In this document: piece after piece, positions 21,359 through 31,500 of the stretch | Position numbering within the stretch: position 1 is the first letter of the stretch | Layout: each line of letters begins with the position of its first letter | Origin: Rhizaria sp. SCN 62-66 | Taxonomy: Eukaryota > Rhizaria, unplaced | Direction of reading: 5' to 3' | Assembly (NCBI GenBank): GCA_001724265.1 | Contig: MEDY01000377.1 | Span: 1 to 32,064 of the forward strand | DNA length: 32,064 nt | Made by a program: the position numbers and the translations under genes | Notes under the pieces: model-generated | The model's input: the letters and a program-made list of their open reading frames with translations, nothing else | Told to the model about the DNA's origin: nothing | Database searches by the model: none

Positions 21359-24300
21359 GATTATGTGAATGTGAGACTGTGACAGCGCAGCGAGTGCGGC
21401 CGCCGCGGCCGCAGGCGTGGCCAGCGCGTCGGCCAGGGCGGCGGCCCAGGCGCGCGCGTACAGCGCGAGGCGTTCGTAGAGCACTGCGAGGCCGGCCGGG
21501 GAGAGGTGCTCACAGTCGCTCGCGCTGCGCTCACGGTCACTTGCAGCGCGCTCACGGTCATTTGTGGCGCGGCCACAGCCGCTCTTAGTCGAGAACCACG
21601 ACGGGAGTCCGCTGGGGGCGCTGCTGCCATAGTCACTATTGCCGTTGAGCACAGCAGCAGCGGCCTCGGCCTCGGCGGCCGCGACAGCAGCGGCAACTTT
21701 GGCGACTGCGAGCCCCTCAGTCCCATCAGCAGCAACAGCAGCAGCGAGTCCAAGCGCCTCGGACGTCGCCGAAGTGAGGGCCTGCGCGCGGCCGTTACTG
21801 CCCACAGTGCTTGGCGGCAGCGCCGGCAGCCGCGTCGCCAAGGTGTCCTCGCCGTCCGCGCCGCCCGTGCAGATGGGACTGGCGCTGTTGGCGGCGGCAA
21901 ACGCGCACTCGAGCGGTGTCGCCAGCGCCGCCGCAAGCGCGGGCCCGCCCGCGAACAGCGCCCGAAGCAGCGGCAGCGCGCCGTCCCATGTCGCAACACT
22001 GCTGCCAGCGCCAGTGCCAGTGTACGTGCCGGCGGCCCGTGCGCGCGCCCAGAGGTCCCGGCCGTGCGGCGCCGCGACCGCGGCAAAGGACGAGGAGCCC
22101 GTGGCCTCACAGAGGGACAGACACGCGCTGGGAACGACAGCGACGCCAGTAGCAGAGGAGTAACTGTGAGCGGTCGCAGTGGCAGCGGCAGCGCCGGCAG
22201 CCGGTTTGGCGGCGTTGGGGCACTGGACATAGCGCGTCACGGCCACGCCCCAGTAGTCACCCGCAGGCACCGCGCTTGCGTTCGCGTTTGCGCTATTCAC
22301 ACCGACCGCACTTGAGCTGGAGGCAGCGGGGCGCGAGCCAAAGCCGCCGCTGTACCCGGAGCTGTAGTCGTTCGTACGATGGGCGCGGTCGTGCGCACTC
22401 GCAGTGCTGATGTGAGTGTTGTCGCTGTGGTTACGGCTTTGAAGCGAGTCGAGGAGTGCAAACTGCAGCACGTTGGGCAGGGACTGCACTGCGGCGGCAG
22501 CAGCACCAGCGTCACTAAGGGCAGCGTCGTTGGGCTGACTGCTGTGTGAGACTGAGAGGAAAGAACATGCGTGTGCTGTAGGGCCGAAAAGCGCTGCGCC
22601 GCTGGACTCAACGCGAACGCTCACTCTTGCGCTGGTATTCGGCTTAACAGCAGAGACAACAGCAGAGCTGAAGCTACTGCTTGTTGAGCCGTTTTGTTGC
22701 TGCAGTGCGCGGGTGGCCGCCGCAGACCGAGGCCGGACGACCTTAACCACGACGCTGTCCTCACCCGCGCTCGCACCAGCACTGCGGCTATGGGTCACCA
22801 CAACGACGTTGTTGCCGCTCATGGCGCTGCTACCGTTGCTAAGAGTGACTGTGGGCGACTGGGGGAACGCGGTGTACAGACCATGGGGGAAATACCCCTC
22901 GCGTGCAAACGGCAGCGCGGAGAGCAGGCGGCTTAGCTTCGATTCAGCGACACTCGCACTTGCGCCAGAGTGTGCACCCGGGTGCTTCGCGTGGGTTTGA
23001 CTGCTCGATGGCAACGCCAGCGTCGCCGTGCCCCAGCGGCCGCCCAGTTGCTGCTGCTGCTGCTGTAATTGTTTGGCTGCCATTCTAGCAGTGACGCTGG
23101 CCGGCACCGCACCGTAGATGGTGTCATCGTCGTGAGTGCTGTTGCAGCCGCTGTTGGAATACGGCGCGAGCGCGGCTGCCAGCGTTTTCAGCGCAGCCAC
23201 GCTTTCGCCCTCGCGCACGGGGGCGCACGCTAAGTCCTGTGCGTCTAAGCGTGAGTGGGGGTGCGACTGTGCCAGCGAGCCAGAGTGTGCAGACCCGGGC
23301 CGCGGCGGAGGCATTGCGCTGAAGCCGTTGATCGTGCTGTTGTTGCTGCTAGTGATCGCAAACGGCACGCTGCTGCTGCTGCTCGTGTTGAGATTGCTGT
23401 TGCGGCTGTCGGCGCTGATGCTGACGTCGTTGTCGTTGTCGTCATCGTCGTCGAACTTGAGTGCGGCCGCGACAGAGAGCTCCAGCTCAACGTCCAGGTC
23501 ACTGTCGCTGTCGAGGTTGTTGCTGTTGTTCGCAGCATCACTCGCATAGTCGTCGTCGTCGTCGTTGCTGATGTTGCTGAGCTGACGGCGGTTACCCGCG
23601 CCCCTAGCGCCGCCCACAGAGTTCCTGTCAGCGCTACCATTGCCAATACCGTTGATGTTACGCTTCGCAGACATAGAGGCCTTAGCGGCGTTGTTGTCTT
23701 GGGATGCAGATGCGTTATTGTTTGAGGCGGCACCTAGACGGTCTAAGGGTGTGCGGCGGCCGTGTAAGGGCGTGGCACGCGCAGGCAGCGGGGTCACTGC
23801 AACACTCGCGCTTCCATTCCCACTTACACCGAGCACGGGTGTGGCACGCGCACGGGCTTGGCGCTTCACTAGCGGTGTCGCAACAGAGTCTAAGTGGCAG
23901 TTGTTGTTATCATTAACATCATTAAGCTGCTGTTGCACTACAGCAGAGGCATCCTTATTGCCACATGCATCAACACCGTCATCACCCATCCCATTGGCGT
24001 TCGCGTTGCTGCTGAGATTGGGCGCAGGCGACACGTCAACAAAGGACCGCTTGGCCCGGCGTACCGGCGACAGCGCCCGTGACAGCGCCTGCAACAGCGG
24101 CGCGCTGCCACCGGCATTCACACTGTGAGCATTCGCAATATTGTTGTTGTTGGCGTTGGCAATAGAGCGCATTTTAGTCGGCGAGGACACGGAGCCCGCC
24201 ACGGACACAACACCCGCGCCGGAGCCCGAGCTAGAGCCAGAGCCAGAGGCAGGGGCGGGGGCTGAGACTGAGATGGAGACTGGGACCGGGACGCCGCCGG

Positions 24301-26875
24301 GGCCAATGCTCGCCCGCTTGCTGCCCATGATCACCGTGCGCCGCTGCCTCGCCAGTACGTTGCCCGTCGCAACACCACTCGCACTCACACCCGCGTTCAG
24401 GTTGATGCCCGCATTGGCATCGCTGCTCGCGGCAGCGGATGCACTCGCAGAGGCGGAGGCAGCGGTTGTCAGCGGCGGCCGCGGCAACAACAGCCTGCCG
24501 CCGCCGCCCGCGGCAGCGACACCCGCAGCGGCGTTGCCGTTACGGCTACCCACAGCAGCAGCAACAGCAGCAGCCGAGCTCGAGTGACCGTGCGCGGCAG
24601 CGACGGGCAGGTGACCGTGGGTCGCGGCCGAGCACCTGGCGGGCAGCGCGGCGCTGGCGGCGTCGGCCGCGTCCGCGCCGGCACCGGAGGGGTGTGAGTG
24701 ACTATGGGCAGCGGAGTGACCGTGGGCAGCAGCTGACATGGCAGAGAGATTGAGGGTCGAGCTCAAGTTGGTGTTATTGTTATTGCTGTTGTAATGCTGA
24801 GGGGACGCAAAGGCCTTTTGCTTAAGCGGAGTCTTGAAGCCGCTCAGACCGCCGACGTTGGCGCTGCAAGCACTTGCAGGCACAGGCTTGGCCTCCGACT
24901 CCGCTTCAAGATCAAGGTCAAGCGATAAAGCAAGCGCGTTGTTATTCGCGCCAGTGTCGGCAACAGCTGCAGCGGGCGCGGGGCGCGAACGAGGTTTAGA
25001 CTTAGGCTTCGCACTGGAGTTGTGCAGGCTGGTGCTGCGACCAGGAGTGGCGATCGACAGCCCCCGCAGCGAGGCCGCCGCAGCGGAGCCAGGTGTCTGG
25101 ACAGCTGCAGCCGCGCTGGGATTCGCACTTACACTAACACCGGACGCGTGCGAGCTCAGAATGCGCTGAATCGGGGTACTTAAATGGCCGGCATGGTAAC
25201 CGCGAGAGTGACTATCATCGTTTCCGTTGCTACTGTTGCCGCTGATGCTGTTGTTGCTATTGTTGGACGTGCGGACACGGCGAGGGGTAGAGGCAACAGC
25301 AGAGGCACCCTTAGGACGAGTACTTACATTCACACTGCTTGCATTGCTGCTGTTTTTGCTGCGTTCGGCTTGCTGTTGCTGCCGTTGCAGCAAGGCTTGT
25401 TGCTGCTGTTCCTGCTGCAATAACAACTGCATTTCTTTCCGCTCGAGCTCGAGCTCCAGCTCCTTCGCTTGCGCCCGCGCCTGCTGCTGCTGCAGCTCTC
25501 GCGCCTGTGCTTTGGCCTTCATTTTCTCTGCGAGCGAGCCGAACTGATTTGAGTACCCGCCGTCTAAGGAGGCACTTGCATTCCCACTTACACTGCCGAT
25601 CGAGGCAGCGCCGGCCGCAGCGAGGGGCCCCTGACTGACGCTCACATTGAGAGCATAGTGACCGACAGAGCCGGAGCCAGAGCCGGACAGAGAGCTTAAG
25701 ACAACAGGAGGGAACGGGTCAGAAACGCGGCCGAAGGAGGCCGGCAGCGCGGCAGAGACATCGCCGCCACTGTCGCGACCTCTGTGACTCTGGCTGTGGC
25801 AGAGACGCTGACTGCCGCCGTGACTACTACTGTGACTCGCATTATCACCCTCGTAGTCATCGCTCATAGCAACGCTGCCGCTACTGCCCCCGTCATTATC
25901 AACAACTTCGTACCGCCCGCGGCTACCGCTTGCGCTTGCGCTTGCGCTTAGCGAGCTGCTACTGTCACCGTTGCTGTTGCTGTTGATGTTGCTTTGAGTA
26001 CGGCTGTGGCGAGGGCTGCGACGCGGGCTTGCGCACGACCGGCCAGCGGGGGCGAACGCAGCGGAACCCGCGTTAGCGCTGGTGCCAGCGCTTGAGACGG
26101 AGTTTGTGTTGGTGTTTGATAAGTTTGTAGTGGAAACAGGCGAGAACGAAAGCTTCTTCTCTAAAACAGGACTCGCAACACCACCAAAGCAGCCGCTGCT
26201 ACTAGCAAGACTGCTGCTGCTGCTGTTGCGGCGCCGTCGCGGTGCTGTCGCAGCAGCGCTGACGCTGACGCTCGCACCAGCAGCAGCGAGTGACGAAGAC
26301 GACGACGCCGCCGACGACGCTGGGAGCTGGGCATGATGACTGCTATGAGAGCCTGAGTTTAGGTTCAGAAAGCCCGAGACCGAACGCGTCCCGGCGCTCG
26401 ACGCAGCCGAGCCCGCGGAGTGCTGCGCTACAGTAGAGGCCGCTGAGGCTGCTGAGGCCGACGACTGCGGCGACGACTGCATCGAGTGTACTGACAAGGC
26501 GGGGGAGGCGGACGGCGCGCGGCGCGAGGACTCCGCGGCGGCAAACGGCGAGCGGAACGGCGCGGCCGCTAAGCCGGCCATAACAGCTGAGCCCGCTGCC
26601 GAGGCTGGCGAGGACAGGGAGGAGGCTGAGACGGGGGCGAAGGGCGACTGAGGCCCGTGGATGACGGCTGCGGTGGCCTCGATCAGGGACGAGCGGCGGC
26701 GCGACAACGCGCGCGGCACGTCGGAGAATGCCGGCGAGAAGGACATCGGGCGAGAGGCGGCCAAAGCGGCAACGCGCCCGGGCGCGGGGTGGGACGGGAA
26801 CGGTCGGGTGGGCACAGAGAGGGAGATGCTAAGTGTTCGAGAAAGACCACTGTGCGGGTGCGCTCTGAAGTGCAT
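16946..26875 (-). CDS. PHR/MYCBP2-type RING-Cys-relay (RCR) E3 ubiquitin ligase, up to 3,153 aa
   Basis: Exons: 26875-19436, 19288-18827, 18650-17295 and 17149-16946 (stop TGA). In MYCBP2 ubiquitin passes from E2 to one Cys, then to a second Cys, then by ester bond to Thr/Ser. Residues 1 to about 2040 are mainly Ser/Ala/Asn-rich, with a more ordered stretch around 1330-1800 that I do not recognise. Cys-rich parts follow: CACCGAAPYHAGSTCDEW (2097-2114) and LPCGHPCAGAHC (near 2390), the latter like the pre-RING motif of MYCBP2. The RING-H2 uses C2465, C2468, C2483, H2485, H2488, C2491, C2512 and C2515. The tandem-cysteine domain shows AYAMDRYSYYPCAVC, FFGGQRRC, CPKHGDGF, CRFCCSVAVWFCWGT, THFCDNCH and HPPNGHEFALGCSLC. 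By alignment, relay cysteines are C2677 and C3083 and the catalytic His is H3094. RCC1, PHR and DOC domains of MYCBP2 (about 4,600 aa) are not visible. The start is uncertain: TTCAG at 26865 resembles an acceptor, so Met44 (26746) is an alternative. Confidence 0.92.
17150..17294 (-). other. Intron 3 of the RCR ligase gene
   Basis: 145 bp, phase 0. Donor GAACT|GTACGT, acceptor GTTCTGTAG|AC. It joins WFCWGT to THFCDNCH, exactly as in the MYCBP2 C-terminus. Confidence 0.92.
17375..17545 (-). repeat. Ala-rich insert between two zinc-ligand pairs of the tandem-cysteine domain
   Basis: About 55-60 residues, mostly Ala with Gly, Arg and Thr, lie between CGGCSIARSQ and CPKHGDGF. In MYCBP2 the same interval is only about eight residues. 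Confidence 0.8.
17576..18520 (-). repeat. Low-complexity insert after the first relay cysteine
   Basis: About 315 residues rich in Asp, Ser, Asn, Gly and Ala, with a Lys/Arg/His-rich patch and Gln runs, follow QRRCDDD and end before ARDALLCGGC. MYCBP2 has about 16 residues here. The insert is continuous with its exon: there is no stop, and I see no GTACG donor pair that would remove it in frame. Confidence 0.8.
18651..18826 (-). other. Intron 2 of the RCR ligase gene
   Basis: 176 bp, phase 0. Donor CTCGCC|GTACGT, acceptor TACGCTTAG|AA. It joins the post-RING helix (TIAEGLA) to NTSEVSSRGGRFHGN, matching the MYCBP2 EGL...GVRFYND segment. Confidence 0.88.
19289..19435 (-). other. Intron 1 of the RCR ligase gene, inside the RING domain
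   Basis: 147 bp, phase 0. Donor TCGAG|GTACGA, acceptor CACCCATAG|CT. It joins GSAPCVE to LSCGHTFHLHC, restoring the RING-H2 motif. Confidence 0.93.
21278..21358 (-). repeat. Pure AAC microsatellite coding for poly-Asn
   Basis: Twenty-six uninterrupted GTT units on the plus strand (21281-21358), preceded by ATT, encode 27 Asn in the RCR ligase (about residues 1840-1866). It lies between an Ala-rich helix and a Ser-Ala run. The purity suggests recent slippage and likely length variation between strains. Confidence 0.93.
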
Positions 26876-27285
26876 TTAAAATTAAAAAAAGGTATAGAAT
26901 AATTAGCACTAATAAAATCCATAAATGGTATGCATAAATATTTTGACGACGCAGTTATGCCGCTGCAAACGCCTAAAAATCTCTCGATTCACCGACGACC
27001 TTGGCCATCTCTTGTGCTGTCTGTCCGACCCGTTGGCAGCTTGCTCTTGCTTTGTGGTGGCTCAGTTGGACTGGGCCGAAACAAGACGACGGCACACCGT
27101 ACGCTGTTGCCGAGAGGAAGCGGTTTTGAGATCGTGTTTCTCCATGGTTTTTCGTCAGAGCGGTATGATTTAAACATTTTTAGGGCTATTTATGTGTGGT
27201 TTATTACTTCATTAATTGTTTTTTCTTAGCTCACCAGTCTTCATTCTCTGGTGTACACTTTCTTTTCCCTCTGCCCAGCCTCGAA
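26876..27285. promoter_or_regulatory. Divergent promoter region of the RCR ligase and the small protein gene
   Basis: 410 bp separate the two divergent starts. On the plus strand, GTACGC at 27099 and TTTTTTCTTAG ending at 27229 define a likely 131-bp 5'-UTR intron of the small gene, with the same donor type and size as the coding introns. On the minus strand, TTTTTTTAATTTTAAATGCACTTCAG-type sequence ending at 26865 resembles an acceptor for the ligase gene; the best GTACGG donor is at 27102, giving about 238 bp. CGTACG at 27098-27103 is palindromic and so offers a donor on both strands. Confidence 0.4.
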
Positions 27286-27510
27286 ATGGACACGCTCAAG
27301 ATCGTCAAATCAAAGCCCATCGACGCCGCGCAGGCGGTGAAGCAGATGGAGCGCATCATTGCGCGCGAGATGGACGCTAAGCAGGAGGAGGACGACGTTA
27401 CCAACACCACGCGCGCGCGCATCAGCGAGGATGTGCTCACCCAGATCGAGATCGCCTGCCGCGCCGTCAAGGACACCATCCCGGAGGAGAAGCCAGCAGA
27501 GATGTGGTAA
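27286..27510 (+). CDS. Small acidic helical protein, 74 aa, function unknown
   Basis: The ATG at 27286 has G at -3 and the frame ends in TAA (27508-27510). Third positions are nearly all G or C, which is the coding signature of this genome and contrasts with the A+T-rich flanks. The protein begins MDTLKIVKSKPIDAAQAVKQ, continues with a charged helix (MERIIAREMDAKQEED) and a second helix (ISEDVLTQIEIACRAVKDTI), and ends PAEMW. It has no signal peptide, membrane span or low-complexity tract, unlike its large neighbours. I do not recognise the family; it could be a subunit of a larger complex. GGTAAGC overlaps the stop codon and could act as a donor to the acceptor-like CACACAG at 27566, but splicing there would create TGA at once and remove only the last Trp. 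Confidence 0.75.
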   Translation: MDTLKIVKSKPIDAAQAVKQMERIIAREMDAKQEEDDVTNTTRARISEDVLTQIEIACRAVKDTIPEEKPAEMW

Positions 27511-28599
27511 GCAGTCAGCTACCACTTTTCTGACCACACATTTTGTTTGCGCAACTTCCCACACAGACTCAGCTATACTCCACATCACTCAGAGTCCCAC
27601 TCATACCTCGCTATGCCGGCCGAAACAAGGCCATGATGGGGCTGAGTAGTGGTCGACATGTGTAGCTTTAGCTGAGAGAGACTTTGCACTTCAAGCCGCT
27701 TAGAAACTTGTTACATAGCACCTTAAACAGTGATTTATGCATGATTACTATATTTCCAGACGCCATACTCACGTTTTAGCGCGTCAATTTGGCCACCATT
27801 GGTACCCACGCACATCCACTGTGACTACATACACACTCTTATTCGAATCTTGCGCTATTAAATCTTGCATGCCTTGCTACATCACAAGTTTTCAAGTTTT
27901 AACGCAAATTTCTATGCAAAATTTCAAACATTATATTCATCAACGTAGCCATATGTTATTTGCCAGCCAAACTCGAAGTGACCGTGAGCAGGCAGACTGA
28001 CAAAGTTTAGTCACCCCTACATTTTTGAGCCCTCGACCCCGATGAACGACCCGGCCCAGGATTTCATTTACGACATTTTTGCGACCAATCGCTGCCCGAG
28101 AGTGCTAAATTTGAAAACGACCCGTCTTAGCGGGGCGGAGTAGATTTATATGTGGACGTGAGTGTACTTTGCTAAATCCGGAATTCCCCCGGGCAATCCT
28201 GCCGCGCGGGGCGGGTTCCATGTCGTGCCATTCCCGCTTAGTTGAGAGTGCTCGAGGTCCCTGACGTCGCCTTCCCGCCCTTCGTCCGCTTCCCCACCAA
28301 CGCCCCGCACGCTCTGGCTTTGATATCCATATGCACGGGCGCGTCGTATTGCGTGTGTTTATGTTGGCTCCCCGCACCGATGCACTTTATTCCGCAAAAG
28401 CACGCATTTCTCCTGCCTCAATTCGAAAAGTTGGCTTCCTCCTCTACACCCGCCCCACCTCACACCCCATTCCTACCTTCATATCTCCTCTGTTTGCTCT
28501 CTAATCCCGACCAAACTCTTTCCACACCCACTTTCCGATCTCATATCACTAAATGTTGCGTCGCTTCTGACTTGCGTAGCGTTTGTCCGACTGAGCAGG
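27511..28599. promoter_or_regulatory. Intergenic region upstream of the AT-hook gene
   Basis: 1.1 kb. The left part (to about 28000) is A+T-rich, with nothing I can assign beyond the 3' UTR of the small gene. The right part is mixed and holds plus-strand promoter-like elements: CCAAT at 28085-28089, a GC box GGGGCGGAG at 28132-28140, and TGACGTC at 28262-28268. From about 28430 to 28560 the plus strand is pyrimidine-rich, perhaps 5' UTR. The elements are short and may be chance matches. Confidence 0.35.
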
Positions 28600-31500
28600 A
28601 TGTCTGACAACCGCCCCCCCACGTCGATGCAGCTGCACCCCGCGGCCGGCCTCGAGAGCCTCGGCGCTCTCAACGAGGCCCAGGCGCAGCAGGCCGCGCA
28701 GCAACAGGCGCAGGCCCACGCGCAGGCCCAGGCCCAGGCGCAGGCAGCGGCGCAGCAGCACCACCACCACTCCGGGCTGGTGCCGCCGCCGCCGCCGCCG
28801 CCGGCGCACCAGCCGTTCCCGCCGATGATGGACGCGCTGCACGTGCACCCGCAGTCGCACTTCATGCTCTCGGGGCTGGGGCTCGACCCCGCCGCCGCGG
28901 CCGCCGCGGCTGCCGCCGCCGCCGCGTCGGCCGCGATGCAGCAGCAGCACCAGCAGATGCAGCTGCAGCAGCACCAGGTTCCTCCGCAGCTGCACCAGCA
29001 CCAACACCACCAGGTCCAGCACCAAGTGCAGCACCAGGTGCAGCAGCAGCAGCCGCAGCCGCTGCAGCCGCTGCACTCGCATCACGCCCACCACGTCCCC
29101 CACGCGCACGCGCACGGCGTCGTCGCGCACGGGCACACGCACGGCCACGGGCATGGCGTGGCTCCCGGACTCATCTACCCGCCCATGCCGCCTGTGGGCC
29201 CCGTGGGCCCCGTGGGCCCCGTTGGTCCTGTCGGCCCGGTGGCCCCGGGGACGTTGCACGGCCACCCCGGCCACCCCAGCCACCCAGGCCACCCCGCGCA
29301 CGCGCACCTGATGCACCAGCACCAGCACCAGTCGGCCGCCGCGCTCCAGTCGGCGGCGGCCGCGCTCCAGGCGCAGGCGCAGGCCGCGCAGGCGCAGGCC
29401 CAGGCGCCGTTGCTGGTCGACTCGGCGGGCCTCGGCGGCTACCAGACGCAGGCGCAGGCGCAGCAGAGCCAGCAGCAGCAGCAACAACAGCAGCAGCAGG
29501 CGGCCGCTGCCGCCGCTGCTGCGGCCACTCAGAGCCAGCAGCAGCAGGCCCAGCAGTCGCACCAACAGCAAACCCAGGCGGCTCAGGCCGCCGTGGCCGC
29601 CGCCGTGGCCGCCACTCAGCAGCAGGCTCAGCAGCAGCAGCAGCAGCAGCAGCAACAGCAGGACCAGAATGCGGCTGCGGTCGCTGCGGTCGCCGCCGCC
29701 GCCGCCGCTGCCTCCCCGGTGTCGGTCGGCAACGCGGGCGCTAACGAGGCCGCCCAGCAACAACAACAACAGCAGCAGCAGCAGCGCAAGGACGGCGCCG
29801 CGGCCGGCAAGGACGCCTCGGACGCCGCCGCCGCCGCCGCGGCCGCCGCCGCCGCCGCACACGCGCACGCCGCCGCGGCCGTAATGGGCGGCGTCCCCGC
29901 CGGCCTCACCGCGCCCGGACTGGGCGCCGCGGGGCTGCGGCTCGTGGGCGGCCCCGGGCTGCCCCCAGTGGCGGGCGGACTCGTCGACCCCGCGCAGGCC
30001 GCCGCCATGGCTGCCGCGGCCGCCGCGGCGACGCCCGCGGCGCGCGCGGCGGCAGCTGCGGCCGTGGCCGCCATGAACAAGCAGCAACAGCAGCAGCAAC
30101 AGCAACAGCAGCAGGCGCAGCAGCAACAACAGCAGATGCACCACNCCGCCGCCGCGGCCGCCGCGGCCGCCGCCAACCAGCAACAGCAGCAGGCCCAGGC
30201 GCAGCAGCAGCAGCTGCAGCAGCTGGCGCAGGCGCAGGCGCAGGTGGCCCAGGCTCAGGCCCAGCAGGCCGCCCAGGCCCAGCAACAACAGGGCCAGACG
30301 CAGGCGCAGCAGGGCGCGCAGCAGGCGGCCGCAGCGGCGGCGGCGGCGGCGGCGGCAGCGGCCTCGCTGGTCAACGCACGGCGCCCAAAGGGCCGGCCCA
30401 CGAAGGAGGTTTCGGCGGCGCTGCGGCAGGAGCGGTTGGCGCAGGGGCTGGACCCCAACCCGCGGCTCAAGCAGAAGCTCATCTCGAACAAACTCGCCGA
30501 GGTGGGGCTGCGGCGCGCGCGCGGGCGGCCGAAGAAGGACGACGCCGAGGCCATCCTCAACATGATCAACATGGGCCCCCAGCAGCAGGCGCAGCAGCCG
30601 CCGGGGCAGGGCCTGCTCGACTCCGCGGCCGCCGCTGCCATCGTCGCCGCAGCCAACGCGGCCTCGCGCGGCGCTCTGGGCCTGTCGCCCACTGCGGCCG
30701 CGTCCCCGGCCGCGATTACCGCGCCCGCGGACGACTCCGCCGCCGCCGTCGCCGCTGCCGCTGCCGCTGCCGCCGCGGCTGCCAACGGCGGTCTGCCGGG
30801 GCTGGGCCTCGGTGCGCTGCCCCCGCCTGTCCACGGCCACGCCCACGGCCACGGCCCGGTGACGCTGGCACCGCCCGGCACGCTCACGGCTGCCGCGGAT
30901 GCTGACGCCGCCGACAAGGTCTCCCAGCAGGGCCAGGCGATGACGGACGGCGACTCGCCGGCCGCGGCGCCCTCGGCCGCTGCAGCCGCGGCCGCTAAGT
31001 CAGTGGACGCCGTCACGGCCGCCGTCGCCGCCGTCGCCGCCGCGGCCGCCGCCGCCCAGCAGCAACAGCAACAACAGCAGCAGCAGGCGCAGGGCCCCTC
31101 TGCCAACTCGGCCGCCGGCGCCGGCTCCGGCGACGCTGCGGCCGCCGCGACCCACGCTGCCGTGAGCGCCGCCGCCGCCGCGGCCGCCGCGGCCGCCGCG
31201 TCCATGTCCCAGCAGCAACAGCAACAGCAACAACAGCAGCAGCAGGGCCGTTTGATGATGCTGTCGCCCGTCCCCGTTGCCGTCGCCCAGCAGCAGCAGC
31301 AGCAGCAACAGCAGCAGGGCCAGCCGCCCGCGGGCCTGCGCCGCACGACCGCCGCGACCGCCCAGGGTCCCCCCGGCCAGCTGGTGAGCGTCGTCGGTGG
31401 CATGCACCCCTCGACCGGGCTCGTTGCGGCGCCGCCGCGCGGACTTGTGCCCTCGGCCGCCGCGGCCGCGGCGGCGCCGCCGTCGAGGGCCCCAAGCGCC

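Noticed and set aside
26925-27229. Two overlapping plus-strand frames upstream of the small gene (26925-27173 and 26930-27229)
   Set aside because: Mixed composition, overlapping frames and an intervening splice-like signal suggest 5' UTR and intron.
31384-31485. A small GC-rich intron (GTGAGC donor at 31384, GTCGAG acceptor) to explain the frame change in the AT-hook gene
   Set aside because: Donor, base composition and length are all unlike the other introns, and the acceptor lacks a pyrimidine tract. A one-base error is simpler.
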